A stretch of DNA of 64,000 nucleotides. Source: Ceratothoa steindachneri. Taxonomy: Eukaryota > Arthropoda > Malacostraca > Isopoda > Cymothoidae. Below, in pieces: positions 1 through 12,562 of the stretch. How positions within the stretch are numbered: position 1 is the stretch's first letter; each line of letters starts with the position of its first letter. The notes beneath the pieces were generated by a model that saw only the letters and a program-made list of their open reading frames with translations, had not been told where the DNA came from and did no database searches. Where the stretch lies: the NCBI GenBank assembly GCA_963969495.1, contig OZ018317.1, positions 37,189,726 to 37,253,725 of the forward strand, read 5' to 3'. Position numbers and translations under genes: made by a program.

Positions 1-386
1 ACTGTAAATATTAACTGCGTTTGATTAATTCTATTATTTTTCTCATATTAAAAAATAGAGTAATTAGTCTTAAACTATTTGTCCATGAACTGTACTTTAG
101 TTGGATTCTGGTCTATAGCAAAAACATTTTATTTCTCTGTTAATTTGATGATTTGAGGTTTAATTCGACACATGCTTGTTTTATCTACCTGGAGTTGATG
201 GATCTTATTCAATCAAACACATCTCCCTCCTCCCTCCTTCTAACTACGTACCACCATCTCTCGGAATTAGTTTTGCGCCAGACATTGTTTTCAAAATATA
301 AATTTCTATTGTTGCTATTCTTTAAAATTTTAATCTATTGGGTCATCTATTAAGTAATGCAACATTTTTTCATTTTTATCATTATT
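1..386. other. No gene recognised
   Basis: AT-rich sequence without a supported coding region. It adjoins the C-terminal end of the mariner relic that begins at 387. The inverted repeats that would mark that mariner's 3' end were not found here. Confidence 0.5.
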
Positions 387-930
387 TTATGGATTTATTA
401 TTTGATAAGTTATATTATTGACACCAATTTCTACAACTAGTTTCAATCTTTCAACTAACTTTTTAATACTATCTTTGTAAATATGGTTTGACTTTGACTT
501 TAAAAAGTTCTTTAAGATTATTTTGACCTCTTCTGTCGATGGCATCTTCATTCTCTTCAGGTGATTCGCTAAATTCCTAAACAAGATAGTAGTAAGCTGA
601 TGGGGCTAAGTCGGTTGATTATGGAAGATGACTGTTTAGTCCCCAATTGAAATTTTTTAACATCTTTATGTTATCTCTTACTATATGAAGTCGTATGTTG
701 CCCTAATGAAAGAGCACCCTTCTATTGATTAATGCTATATTTTTAAGTACTGCTCGTAAACTATCAAATTAATCATAGTAAACCTTTTTGATAATAGTTT
801 GATTTTGATTAAGAAGTTCTAAATGGATTATATCATTCATATCCGACCAGAAGAACAAAAGAATCTTCCGTGGATTAGCCGCTTCTTTCTGCGCTGGGGT
901 ATTGGTTTTTACCCAAGGAATAATCCATTG
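387..930 (-). pseudogene. Mariner transposase relic (mariner-1)
   Basis: Minus-strand conceptual translation follows the C-terminal two thirds of a mariner (DD34D) transposase. In order it shows the QW-I-P block near 930, the region before the second catalytic Asp near 730-690, the proline/serine block before the third Asp near 620, and the C-terminal helix with LVERLKLVVEIG near 420-455. The frame contains several in-frame stops. The block that normally reads QDN reads QGN, so the second catalytic Asp is lost. No start codon, N-terminal DNA-binding part or terminal inverted repeat was found. Seen: block order and stops. Known: mariner transposases cut and paste DNA at TA sites. Inferred: an old inactive copy, much more degraded than the mariner at 7340-8491. 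Confidence 0.72.
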
Positions 931-1714
931 TCTTGAATATCAAATATTATTGTAAATAACCCCCTTTTCCTCTTCTATATCAATCCTAGGCTAATAAAGC
1001 TTCACTTTTTGGAGGAGAAAGGAGAGATGAATAAATAATAATTCCGTGTTGCAAGTGTACCTGCTACAGGTCGTGAAGAATCTATTACCCCCCCAAAAGT
1101 AAAAAAAAACTTACTTAGCCAGTGAAATTGAATGATGTGTATCCTTCAATTGTTAAAAGTTACAATCGGATTTTATTACACTGGGTTTTTTTTTATTCTT
1201 GATCAAATTCTATTGGTTGTCCTGAACGGGGTTCATCGTTTCGCGAGCCCCCCAAAATGCCGCATTACTTACGGGATGATCGAATATTTAGTAAGATTAA
1301 TCATATCAGAATAAGACAGCTAATGATTGCTGCTTGATCAACCATATCAGAATAACAGTGCTTATGATTGCTGCTTGATTCTTATTTGCTCTAGCAAATA
1401 ATTCTTCTCAATCAAAATTTATGGAAAAGAAAGTCATGATCGCATTGCCAAAATTATTACCAATAAGTAAAAAGGTAAAAATTAGTACACGCATCTTCCA
1501 ATGACCCTTTCTCTTGCCTTTAAAAGTGGTTTCTTGTCTCATGTGCTCATTCATGAGCACAATTGTATTTGCTCTTTCTTCGTATGTGACATGGATAATG
1601 AGCCTTTAAATTGTGAGCGGGTAAGAAGATGTGGTATAAAAATCCCTTGGAGGTTCCTAGCTTAGGGAGATACTCGGTTTAATAGGGGGACGCTTTGGGC
1701 GAAGTAAGGTCACT
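931..1714. other. No gene recognised
   Basis: Mixed AT-rich sequence with short homopolymers (C8 near 1088, A9 near 1102). Two near-identical 20-odd-base stretches containing 'atcatatcagaataa' occur near 1303 and 1345, a small direct duplication. No coding similarity recognised. Confidence 0.45.
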
Positions 1715-1788
1715 GTGCATGGTAGCTTAACGGTAGAGCATCTGACTGGAAATCATAAGACTCCTGTGACGGTGCTTGCCGCACACCA
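1715..1788 (+). repeat. tRNA-like fragment (SINE head or tRNA pseudogene)
   Basis: The segment TAGCTTAACGGTAGAGCA at 1723-1740 matches the D-arm/A-box of a tRNA: D stem GCTT/GAGC with a GG-containing loop. It is followed by an anticodon-like stem-loop around GACTGGAAATC. The T-arm does not contain a recognisable GGTTCGANTCC B-box, and the acceptor pairing is incomplete (four or five of seven pairs, depending on register). This suits a decayed tRNA or a tRNA-derived SINE head better than a working gene. Downstream comes ~55 bp of unassigned sequence and then a (TA)n tract. Confidence 0.35.
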
Positions 1789-1843
1789 TCATCCATTTCT
1801 CGCTTATTCGCGTCAAATTTCTCTTTCCCTTAGATATATACGA

Positions 1844-1844
<1 letters not shown>

Positions 1845-1917
<73 letters not shown>
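1845..1917. repeat. (TA)n microsatellite
   Basis: About 36 uninterrupted TA units. It separates the tRNA-like fragment from the LINE relic. It is one of only two long TA tracts in the window with no hammerhead-like motif beside it. Confidence 0.97.
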
Positions 1918-1921
<4 letters not shown>

Positions 1922-3175
1922 CAGCAATCAGTTTGGCTTTAGAAAAGATCCTTCTAATTGTACAGCCATTTTGGCAAAGAGGTTGTATATCGCTATAACT
2001 TGAATGGTCACCAAATATTTGCTTATTTTGGGGGGACCTAAGTAAAGCATTTTACCGCGTAAATTACTGGTTGCTGATTGAAGAATTAGTTAAAACGAAA
2101 GTTCCTCAGTACCTAATTAATATAATTTACAATATCCTAATGGACCAGTTGGTTTGCGTTCCATTTGATCTTAGTACATGGTGCTTTTGGAAAGTTTCGT
2201 AATGGAGTGAGAGGGGAGAACGGGGAGAGGGGTAATTTCCCTACTTCTTTTCAGCCTCTATATAAATAGCGTTCTGGAAACAGTCAGGTCTTTGAGTCTT
2301 GGCTGTTGCTTGGAGATTGACCACTGCAACATTCTGGCATATGCTGAAGATATCCTCCTGCTTGCCCCTTCTTTACAGGCTTTGCAAGATCTAATAACTA
2401 TAGCGGTATCGTCTTTGCAGAGGGGTGGCCTGGATATTATTTTATATAAGTCTTTTTGCATGGTATTCGTGTATAATCTCAGGAAACCTTTAAACCTCGT
2501 TAACTTTTTGGTTAATAACTTAAGGATAAAGCTGGTAAACTAAGTGAAATAACTTGGAGTAAGTCTCTCCTTATAGGCTTGTAGGGGAGATTAATCAAAA
2601 CATGTTGATTCAGCCTTTTAGAACATTCTGTCAATCTTCCTATGGGTCCTGTTTGTCGAATGATCTTAAAAGTTGCTCTAAGAGCTTCAGGGTTTTGTCT
2701 ACACTGTTTCATAAAGCTCTAAAAGGAATCTGCAAATTATCGACAACGGAAAGGAATCATTATATTTGTTCTCAAGTAAATTTCCTAACCTTACCCCATT
2801 TCATAAATACGAACATATAAAGCTTTGCCTTAAAATTTTATAGTTCTCTGAGTCCCTGCATAACACTAATTAAGAGTTACCTACAAGATCACTCCAGGAT
2901 CCTGGAGAACGCGAAAATATTGGCTAAAATATAATATTGAAGTTTAATTTGAAAATGATAAGGATGTGATTTATGCCAGAATCCATTTTATTCCAGTTAG
3001 GCCACACTTCAATAAATTTGAACTTTCTTGCAAAAGCTTTGTTTTCACTGCTAATTAACATAATGCTGCTTTTTTTATTGTGTAATAACTTTGTTTGTTT
3101 GTCAAGATAGTTATGCTATTTTTTGTATAATCTTGTAACCACTATGTAATTTATATTACGAAATAAAAATATATA
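1918..3175 (+). pseudogene. Non-LTR retrotransposon (LINE) RT relic
   Basis: Forward translation begins with QFGFRK at about 1930, the conserved block before the RT palm. A block near 2035-2110 corresponds to D-x-SKAFDRVNY followed by the LIEELV helix. The catalytic YxDD motif lies at 2340-2351 but reads YAED, so the first catalytic Asp of the pair is Glu. Thumb and downstream sequence continue in shifted frames to about 2830. An AT-rich 3' region ending near 3175 (polyadenylation-like aataaa at about 3163, then ata/atc repeats) is a plausible LINE tail. Stops and frameshifts are frequent and the 5' part (endonuclease, ORF1) is absent, as usual for 5'-truncated LINEs. The exact clade cannot be fixed. 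Confidence 0.7.
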
Positions 3176-4390
3176 ATCAAATATATCTATCTACCTACTT
3201 TCTTAGCTACGTCCTTACCACATTCCTAGTTTGCTATGTATCTATTTATATTTAAGGGGACAAATAGATACAAATCTCGTACATCCGGTCATATATTTTC
3301 TAAACCATTCCACAAGGAACTTTATAATACTAATGCATACAAATGCATACAATTCTACTAGTTGTATTAAAACTTCTAATCCAAACTGTATGCATGTATG
3401 TATGAAAAAATGTGTACATATACGTCACTAGTATCTCTCTCACTTACAATCAAGTCCAATTACTCAACACTTATTGCTTGTTAGAAGTGTAACACATTTA
3501 AATGGTTAATATCCGCTTTGAACTCGAATTCAAATTAGGGGTCAACCGCTGACCTGACCTTTTGACCTCGTACTGTCTTAGAGTCTTGCTAACACGCAAA
3601 CTTAAACGCACACATCCATAAAGAAACCATAACCCAATCACATATTAATGAAAACATACAGACACAAAAGGCTGCAAACATGCACCCACGGTGTCTCTTT
3701 CAGGCGGTTGAATTTCCCAACAACTACACACTCATTTTTGCACTTTCTTACACTCATTGTAACAAACAGATAGTAGCTAACCGTACTCAAGTCTCACCCT
3801 TTATATTTTGTCTCTCACTCTCACATAACTGCCACATGGGTTTTACACCTTCAATTAAACACAAAGGTAGAGGTGGAAGAGGGTGACGGTGAGGAGGAAG
3901 GTGTGGAAAAGAGATAAAGAAAGTATGGCCAGGTGAATAAATGGCAAGGTGAAAACAAACATTGTATGTGCAGGGGTGAGGAGTAATGGGGAATGTTGGA
4001 ACTCCCATTTTTAGAAAAATGATGAAAAAAACACCGAAATTTTAGACTATGCTCCCAACACACGCCATTTACTCCTCCTTGAAGCAATATATATTCAAGA
4101 AAACCAACCAAGACTAAATATACAATCTAACTCCCATGAAGTTCTGCCAACTGCAAGAAGAGGAATTCGAAGGAACGGGTTCTATTTAAGACAGCTGCCT
4201 CTGGCCGCTAATCACTTATGGCAAGTAGTTTACCCCTCTTTTCTATCCGGCCACTTACACTTCCTCGACCCCAGTCCCTACCGGGACCTCCTCTGACTGC
4301 TAATTCTCCTACACGTGTCTACGTTCCCTTCGTCAGTTTGTTAACACATTTTTTATAATATATAAACTGGAATAAATGTATTAATTTCCT
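3176..4390. other. No gene recognised
   Basis: No supported coding similarity. A purine-rich stretch lies at about 3865-3915. Sequence just before 4397 probably belongs to the PLE terminal repeat described next, but its left edge is unclear. Confidence 0.45.
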
Positions 4391-4396
4391 ATTCTA

Positions 4397-4435
4397 ACTC
4401 TGAGGATGATACTTTTCATATCGAAACGCGTCAGT
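4397..4435 (+). ncRNA. Hammerhead-like motif 1 (PLE terminal repeat)
   Basis: Reads ACT, core CTGAGGA (4400-4406), T, stem GATA with loop CTTTTCA and TATC, then GAAA, CGCG, TC and AGT. The flanking ACT and AGT pair as helix I. The order (helix I strand, CUGANGA, helix II, GAAA, tiny helix III, UH, helix I strand) is that of a minimal type I hammerhead as known from Penelope-like elements. One extra T sits between the core and helix II in every copy in this window. Self-cleavage is inferred, not shown. Confidence 0.6.
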
Positions 4436-4505
4436 ATAATAAAAGAAAGTGGTATGGTGCATTAATTTCCTTCTACCTTTATCAATTATTTAATATCAGT
4501 CTGTA

Positions 4506-5993
<1,488 letters not shown>

Positions 5994-6026
<33 letters not shown>
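5994..6026. repeat. (TC)n microsatellite
   Basis: About 16 TC units. The complementary frame reads Arg-Glu repeats, a by-product of the repeat. Confidence 0.95.
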
Positions 6027-6028
<2 letters not shown>

Positions 6029-6430
6029 ATCTGACATTTCCCCCTTCAAGATGAAACTTCCGGATAGAAGTGACATCCAATAATAACTCAATCTTAAGGT
6101 GGCACCTAGGCCGAACAAGGGGTATACAGGACATCGTAATTTAGAAAAAAAAAGCATGGCAATAAATTCGTGGGGAAAAGATTTCCAAATATAGAGACTG
6201 GAGAGTGCATATGTATAAGGATTAACATTACGAAACTAAATAATCGTCAATAACCACAATTATGAATGAATACCTTTAAGAGGGAGGCTCACCTACTTCG
6301 GATCTGTAAGCACTATAATGTAAGGACAATCAGTCCACTATACAGAGAAAATAAATTAAAAGAGTACATGCTGTCTTAAACTTAGTTGGATATATTGCAT
6401 GAGCATATATATGGACATAAAAAAAATCAA
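6027..6430. other. No gene recognised
   Basis: No supported feature. It borders the 3' end of the minus-strand Gypsy-3 fragment, so part of it may be unrecognised element sequence. Confidence 0.4.
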
Positions 6431-6439
6431 TCTTAAAAT

Positions 6440-7337
6440 TAGAAAAATTTACTCTCAATCAGGATTCGTTCGAAGAGGAATTTAATGGATTCTGGCTTAG
6501 ACGGCCATTATTGTTTTTTACATTTCAGAGGGGTATGATGAAGGTTCATGGTCAGTTTCTATTAGGAACTCTTTCCCTACCAAAAACTTTTAAAATATTT
6601 GAATTCCCCAAATTATCGTGAGGGCGTCTCGTTTAATCATAGCGTAATTCTGTTCTCATGGTATCAATTTCCGACTTGCATATGCGATGGGAAAGCTCTC
6701 ATCATTTTTCCCGAACTGGACTAGAACACAGCCGATTCCCTCGTTGTTTGCACCTGTTCGTATGCCAAATGGTTCTTCGGGATTGGGTGCAGACGATAGT
6801 TTTCCATTGAGTTGATCAAAACTCTTAATCGGCAGCGGTTTCAAACGAGGTGTTCAGGAGCCTTTTTTTTTCAAAGGTTCGTACAAAGGAGCGGACAGTG
6901 AGGCGAACTTCCGAATAAAACGCCACTAAAAGGAAACGGAACTCAAATGGCTTCTTGGTCGCGGGCAGAGGCATTTCAACAATAGTTCGGATTTTATCTC
7001 CTGGGGAGCTAGCTGGTTATCTTGAATTCGGAGGCCTAATTAATCGATTGTATTGTAGGCGAAGTGACACTTACTGAGACCAATTGTTAAATTATGCTCT
7101 CGAAGTCTTTGTAAAAGTGCTTGTAGTGCATTCAAATGCGGATTCCACTCATTCGTAGCCACATATATATTATCAAAGTAGAATGATATATTTGGCAAAC
7201 CATCTAATAACCTTCTTACCATCCGAGAATATTTACTGCATGCACTGATGAGGCCAAAAGGGAGTCGTCGAAATTGCATTAGCCCTTTTTCAGTGGGTAG
7301 AGCCGTATATTTCTTGATCTCTTCTCTTAGCGGAATT
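6440..7337 (-). pseudogene. Gypsy-3 RT palm and RNase H (3' portion)
   Basis: Minus-strand continuation of the Gypsy RT whose first part lies at 8494-9010; the mariner at 7340-8491 splits them. After the insertion the protein resumes with IPLREE, then MQFRRLPFGLISA (start near 7279). The catalytic motif YFDD is changed to YFDN near 7180. The connection block FDQLNGKLSSAP and an RNase H start follow (6656-6844); there the usual TDAS reads TGAN, removing an RNase H Asp. It ends with AYASRKL, a tyrosine-containing block and ETDHEP near 6570. Stops occur in the RNase H. Loss of both catalytic residues makes this copy inactive. Confidence 0.85.
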
Positions 7338-7339
7338 TA

Positions 7340-8491
7340 TTGGGTTGAGGAATAAGTTCTTGCGGTTGTATCAAATTTATTTATTACCATTAACAATTTT
7401 AGAAAAAAATCATTTTTAATTGATAAAAATATGCAATTTAATCAATAATGTATGCTCCGTTGTTATTTACGACTTCTTCCCAACGTTCAACTAGTTTTTC
7501 GATGCCTTTGCAATAAAAATCTCTGGATTTTGACTCGAAGGATTTGTCTAACCAAGTTATTAATTTCACATCAGTATTGAACGAAACGCCGCGCAAATTG
7601 CTGGAGAGCGATCGGAACAGATGGAAATCCGATGGAGACAAGTCTGGCGAATATGGAGGATGCGGAAGGATTTCCCAATTACGCGTTTGGATGGCGTCTT
7701 TTATCATATTGGCAGTGTAAGGACAAGCATTGTCGTGTTGCAGAAGGACTCCAAAACGTCGAAGAGGTCGCTTTTCACGAATAACGTGAGCGAGTCGATA
7801 TATTTGTTGAACGTAGAGTTCTGCATTGACAGTCTCGTTGTTTGCAAGGAACTCATAAAGAATGATGCCTTCACAATCCCACCACTCACACAGCATCGTC
7901 TTTCGTAGATGAAGTCCTTGTTTTAATCGCGGAAGTGTTTTTTTATTGGGGCTAAGCCATTGTTTTCGATGGTTCATGTTGACATAAACACACCACTTTT
8001 CGTAGCCAGTGATGATGCAGTGAAGAAATCTGTCCTTATATCCACGAGTAACCTTGTGACGAGCAAGCAAACTCTAGGCAATCGTGGAGCGTTGAAGTAT
8101 GTTGCTTTCGCTCAAAGCGTGCCGAACCCATGCACAAATATCGCGACGAGCTTTGGCTGCGTTTGCATTGTTCCCAGCTGGATTGAAAATAAATTACAAC
8201 AAGTGTCGAAAATGCGCCTTTCTTTCAACTTGACATTTCATTTTGGGGGTACAGAACAAAAATTACATTAACACAACTTTTAAATAAACCGCAATGACTT
8301 ATTACTTAACTTTAAGACGTAGCCTAAGCAAAAGCCTAATAGTCTACACTGTTAAGAGACGTAGCCTAACCTTTACAAATTTTGCTCTCATTATTTATTA
8401 TTGTTTCTTAATATGTTCACAAATCACGTCAACAAAACTTAAATCAACACAACATTAAAAAAAACCCGCAAGAACTTATTCCTCAACTTAA
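7340..8491 (-). mobile_element. Mariner-2, nearly complete, inserted in Gypsy RT
   Basis: Terminal inverted repeats are visible: TTGGGTTGAGGAATAAGTTC from 7340 and, on the complement, TTAAGTTGAGGAATAAGTTC up to 8491, with matching sequence for several bases further inside. A TA dinucleotide lies on each side (7338-7339 and 8492-8493), the standard mariner target duplication. Removing the element and one TA rejoins the Gypsy RT between its D-L-C-K and I-P-L blocks, so insertion came after the Gypsy. The element is ~1.15 kb against ~1.3 kb for typical mariners, consistent with the internal transposase deletion described separately. Confidence 0.9.
7438..8242 (-). pseudogene. Mariner-2 transposase, internally deleted
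   Basis: The longest open part (7438-8070, 210 codons) covers the catalytic domain of a mariner transposase. The second and third catalytic Asp are present as HDN (residue 113 of this frame) and PSD (148), 34 residues apart, the DD34D spacing. The first catalytic Asp, normally in TGDEKW, is Tyr (residue 23, codon 8004-8002), explained by one base change. Upstream the frame continues through a stop near 8072 to a Met near 8242. N-terminal helix-turn-helix sequence (NAAKARRD) passes directly into A-W-V-R-HALSE, skipping roughly 100 residues that normally include the second DNA-binding motif. C-terminal LVERWEEVVNNNG is intact. The copy cannot transpose itself, although its inverted repeats look usable. 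Confidence 0.9.
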
Positions 8492-8493
8492 TA

Positions 8494-9010
8494 ATAATAA
8501 GCCTTGCACAAATCCAGCTCGGTTATGAATTTGGCTTTCTCAAATAGATGAAGATTCTGGTCGATAAGGGGATCGGCTCTGCATCAAATACGGTTACTGA
8601 ATTTAATTTCCTAAAATCGATCCACATTCGTCATGATCCATCTTGTTTCTTAACCATAACAGCCGGAGAGCAATAATCTGATTTTGACGTCTCTATTATT
8701 TCCAAATCTATCAGCTTCTCAACCTCAGCATTAAATGCTTCTCTTAAGTGTATGGGCAGCGGATACGGCTTTGATCGGATTAGTTCTTGAGTGGTCAATT
8801 GGATGTTGTGTTCAAATTGCGCTGCACAACCAGGAATTTCAGAGATGACGTCACTGAATTGTTTCAGGAGGGACTGCAGTTGAGTTTTCTGAGGAGGCGA
8901 CAGCTGGTCGCTCACCTCTAGTTCTGCTGACGAGAGCTCGAGTGCGTGTAGCAAGATGTGTACGGGATATTCTCTGTCTTGCTCTATGCAGGCAACGATA
9001 TACTGCACTT
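8494..9010 (-). pseudogene. Gypsy-3 RT N-terminal part
   Basis: The minus frame from 9008 to 8631 gives the linker and fingers region of a Ty3/Gypsy RT: QFSDVIS, an E/H-N-I-Q-L block, then SKPYPLPIHLREAF, EVEKLIDLEIIE and SDYCSPAVMVKKQDGS. It continues through a stop to D-F-R-K-L-N and EPIP in shifted frames up to the mariner insertion. Upstream sequence resembles the linker that follows integrase in Gypsy-1 copy A (EQDREY against EQDNYY). This suggests, but does not prove, the same integrase-before-RT order. The rest of the element (gag, protease, integrase) was not found upstream. Confidence 0.82.
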
Positions 9011-9914
9011 ATTGGGTCCATGGGATAATTAGACTCCATAGTCGGTTCTTCATCTATAATGTCGGGAATAGAAGTTAATGCAGCCATGAGAACGAACAGG
9101 AGGTAGAGCAACGCAGAGCAAAGCCGTAGGAACAATGAGAGAATCAAGCCGCTTCCGCCGATAAGGCAGGAGCAAAAATTCCAACACGGAAGCGCAAGAG
9201 GACGTTGTCCACCTCTCCGGGCGATATCAAGAAACCCCGCTGGAGTTCATCACTATCCTCTGGTGTAGAGTTTGGTTAAGTAGAGGTCCCTCATTGGCCT
9301 GTGGCATTTTCGCTTCGGGTCGGCGGCCCGTATATAATGCTAGACACAGCCGGGAAAAAGCAGTATAGGCCAGCATTTTGCACGAGAAACGTCGTTTTCT
9401 CGATTCAGCTCCGTTCCTCCTTCTCGAGCAAGAATTCTCACTGTAGGAACTTAGCTCCAGTCAATTGGCTATCCTTGTATTCGGTTTTAACCTCGTTTGG
9501 CGCAACTACTCCCTCGAATTCACTCCTCGGAGTTAAACCTAATCGATTACGATTTACTCGTTCAATCACCCATCCCCCACGTTGTCTTATAAAGCCTCAA
9601 CCCCCAAGATAGGCTCTAGTGACTCAATTGTGGTTTCTGACCAGTCAACAGCAACCGCTTGTGGGCTCACGTTTGAGCTTATCTATTCGCTCGCGGAATT
9701 TCTTCAATCTCATCCCTGTAAATATTAAGCATTTATTTGCAATCATTTCCATTTTTATATATTGTATACCTATTAAAATTTTTAAAGATTTCTTTTGTTA
9801 CCCTCTTTTCCATAGCTCCAGAGTCACGCAGCGAAACATCTTGAGTTTGAAAATGTTATTAAGATAACGAAAGTACTGACTCCAATCAATCTTTCTTTTT
9901 CCCTACGTGGTACA

Positions 9915-9917
<3 letters not shown>
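9011..9917. other. Unassigned, possibly LTR-type sequence
   Basis: No coding similarity beyond the immediate RT linker. The block 9300-9720 is GC-richer than its surroundings, with a TATATAA at about 9330, and could be part of an LTR. No second copy was recognised in the window to confirm it. Confidence 0.3.

Positions 9918-9990
<73 letters not shown>
9918..9990. repeat. (TA)n microsatellite
   Basis: About 36 TA units, 90 bp beyond hammerhead-like motif 2 on that motif's 3' side (minus orientation). Confidence 0.97.
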
Positions 9991-9991
<1 letters not shown>

Positions 9992-10079
9992 AAAGGGACT
10001 GCGCCTAGTGAGACGCAATTTAATCCGAGTAAGAATCCAATGGCAAAGAGAATGACTGTATTCATTTTTTATTTCTTCT

Positions 10080-10117
10080 GGCTACGTTTCGAGCAAAGAC
10101 AAGCTCATATTCTGGCC
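10080..10117 (-). ncRNA. Hammerhead-like motif 2
   Basis: On the minus strand: GGC, core CAGAATA (two changes from CTGAAGA), T, stem GAGC with loop TTGTCTTT and GCTC, GAAA, CG, TA, GCC. The GGC/GCC flanks pair as helix I. Core substitutions at two conserved positions suggest it is inactive, but the pairing geometry is that of the other copies. Confidence 0.5.
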
Positions 10118-11135
10118 TGATAAATTGAGCAAAAATTAGTTTTAAATAGCAAAACAATTAACATTAGGCTTAATTAGGACTAGAAGGTACAATTATATAT
10201 GAATATACATATTTACATTTTATAGTGATAAATCATAAATAGTTAATTATTTAAACAAGGATTGAGAAATTATGAGCATAGGGGAAAGGGGGGGAGAGGC
10301 AATAGGCAACTAATAACAGACATATGCATCCCTAAAACTATATAGACACAACAACGGCCTGTATATGAATAAAATATGGTGGGTGAAAAATACAAAAAAC
10401 AAAAGGAAACCCCCCCCCCCTCCGCATTTTAAAGGATTATCATTAGAGCGAAAACATTTAGAACTAAGAGTTAATATACGGTCACAACAGAGCCACGTGG
10501 TGGTGGAGGCAATGCGAATGATATTACACTAAAAAGAGTGACACTAGGCTGCGTTATGAAGTTATTTCATTTAGTGCAAGTTTTTTAAAACAGGGTCGAG
10601 TTTATATATTCTTCCAGTGTTCATTAATTAGCATATTACCCAATATAAACATTTCCCCTGGCTTATTTAAACTCGACCCTGTTTTAAAAAAACTTGTACT
10701 AAATGAAATAACTTCATAATGCAGCCTGTTGTCACTCTTTATTACTGTAATATCATTCGTATTGCCTCTCCCACTACGCGTCTCTGTTGTGACTGTGGAT
10801 TAACTCGTAGCCCTAAATGTTTTCTCTCTAATGATAATCTTTTAAAATGAGTTTGTTTGTTTTTTAACTCACTATATTCTATTCATATACATGGCATTGT
10901 TGTGTGTATATAGTTTTAGGGATGTATATGTCTGTTATTAGTTGTCTATTGTTGTTTTGGGGGTATTTTTCTGTCTTGTTTTTTTTTATTATTATTTGTT
11001 TGTACTATGTGATGGGCATTCCCTTCCTATCTTTGTACCTTATATAAGGTTGTATTCTTCATTTTCATGCTATTCCTTGAAAATGCACTTGCAAATATAG
11101 TTCGAAAGTGTTTAGATTCATCTTTTCATTTTCGT
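10080..11135. repeat. Large imperfect palindrome, outward PLE-like ends
   Basis: Two arms of roughly 300-500 bp face each other around a short spacer near 10613-10660. The inner ~190 bp of each arm (10420-10610 and 10665-10855) match closely; an example is CTCGACCCTGTTTTAAAA and its complement. Outer parts (10320-10400 against 10865-10950) match less well, and the ends diverge. The left arm ends in hammerhead-like motif 2 on the minus strand. The right arm ends near 11075-11110 in a degraded counterpart (TTGAAAATGCACTTGC then GAAAGTG). This is the same tail-to-tail layout as the palindrome at 28949-29188. No coding sequence was recognised inside. Confidence 0.8.
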
Positions 11136-11435
11136 GTGGGTTAATTTTCATATATATATAGTAATTGTTATATTTTACAGCAGAAGAGGCATTTTTAAGT
11201 TTCGTGATAACTTTTTTAATTTTCATAAATGAATATCCCTTAGAAGAGAGGGGATCATAAAAATCATTCTAAATCATTATTTACTATTCACCCTAGGTGC
11301 CTTTCAACAACATTTGTCATCTTTTGTGGCTGTACTGATAAATCTAAAGAATTTCAGCTATATATTTAAATATATTTTGTATTTATATAGCAGAAATTCT
11401 TTATATTTTTCCGTATACCCCAAGAAGTTGCCAAA
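11136..11435. other. No gene recognised
   Basis: AT-rich, with a short palindromic stretch at 11345-11400 (agaatttc...gaaattct). No coding similarity. It ends at the LTR of Gypsy-1 copy A. Confidence 0.45.
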
Positions 11436-12562
11436 TGTGGTATTCGTGAGCGGATACTGTCGCTGCAGATAATGCAGTCTACTTACTATGCAGGTGGCCA
11501 AATGGATAGACCACCTGTACTGGGCTAATAAGAAGTGAGTGCGTGAGGAGATTAATGGTTGGCCAAAAAGAAGATTTAAATATCAGGTTTCATTAAAGGT
11601 TATTAAAAGATTAAAAACAAAATAAACTTTAATTACACTAATAATACTAATTATGGAAATGTCTACAAAGGCAAAAGAATGTGAGAAACATGTTGCTCCC
11701 AATGAAATAATAAATCAAATACTAATCAGTTTAACGGACATCAAAATATGGACTTGGTCAGTCAGGAAAAATGTTGGTAAACACTGGGGAGACCAATTAA
11801 AGGGTTGGCAGGAGGATATCAGGTGGCGAGGAAAAAAAGGGAGGATTATCCTCGAAAAGGGGTAAAAGGATTTTACCTTGACGGCTTGACTCTTGGTGAG
11901 AGGAGCGATTCTTACGAGTCGAGTTAGTCTTGCGGCTCGAGGGGTCGGAATTACCTGGGGCACGAGTAAGGTCATTTCCAGGCTAGGTGAGACCTCGAAT
12001 TGGGAACAGTAATCTAAGACGAGGGGCGAGTTTTCCATGACCGGAGCAGAAGAGTGGTTCGTGCAATTCCAAAGAAAAACTCTTTTCACGAATTTGCCAA
12101 TTGACTGTGGCTAAATTAGTCTAGCCAACGAGACCTAACTTCAAGGTTCGACTCGAGACGAGGGGATGTATCTTCGCAAGGGGGCCGTCGGTACTTTCTG
12201 ACGATTAATCGTTGACCTTAGGTTAAATACCCTGCTGGTTTCCTCGCTACAAAGCCTCCAGGCATGGCAATCTCTGGGGAGTAATCATTGATGCCATTCT
12301 ATTGAGGCCCAGATTAGATAAGACAACCAAGAAAGCTTCTTCTCGGGTCGACTCTGTCTCGAGGAAGGGCAGGGTCGGAAAAATGTGTCTCAGCGGGGCA
12401 TAGGGTGACTGATCAAACATAACAGTTACCAGCCTATATGAAGTTTTCCCACGCGAGAATAGTTCTATCTCCTTGCATTTAGAGATCGAGCTTAGGCCTA
12501 AGTGGTCTCTGCTTGGAGGGGGGTGGGGCTCAAGGTGAACCCTAGGGTTCGTTCCGTCACAC
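11436..12562 (-). repeat. Gypsy-1 copy A 3' LTR
   Basis: Starts TGTGGTATTCGTGAG and ends TCACA. Similar over its whole length to 33257-34403 (copy B) and 40236-41406 (solo copy), and homology to the solo copy stops at both of these ends. TG...CA ends fit LTR termini. The ~6 bp after TG are three bases shorter than in the other copies. The internal side (from 12563) carries a weak purine tract on the minus strand (GGGAGGG), a candidate polypurine tract. Confidence 0.8.

Noticed and set aside
3787..4111. Overlapping minus-strand frames rich in Pro, His and Ser
   Set aside because: Complement of a purine-rich low-complexity stretch; no domain.
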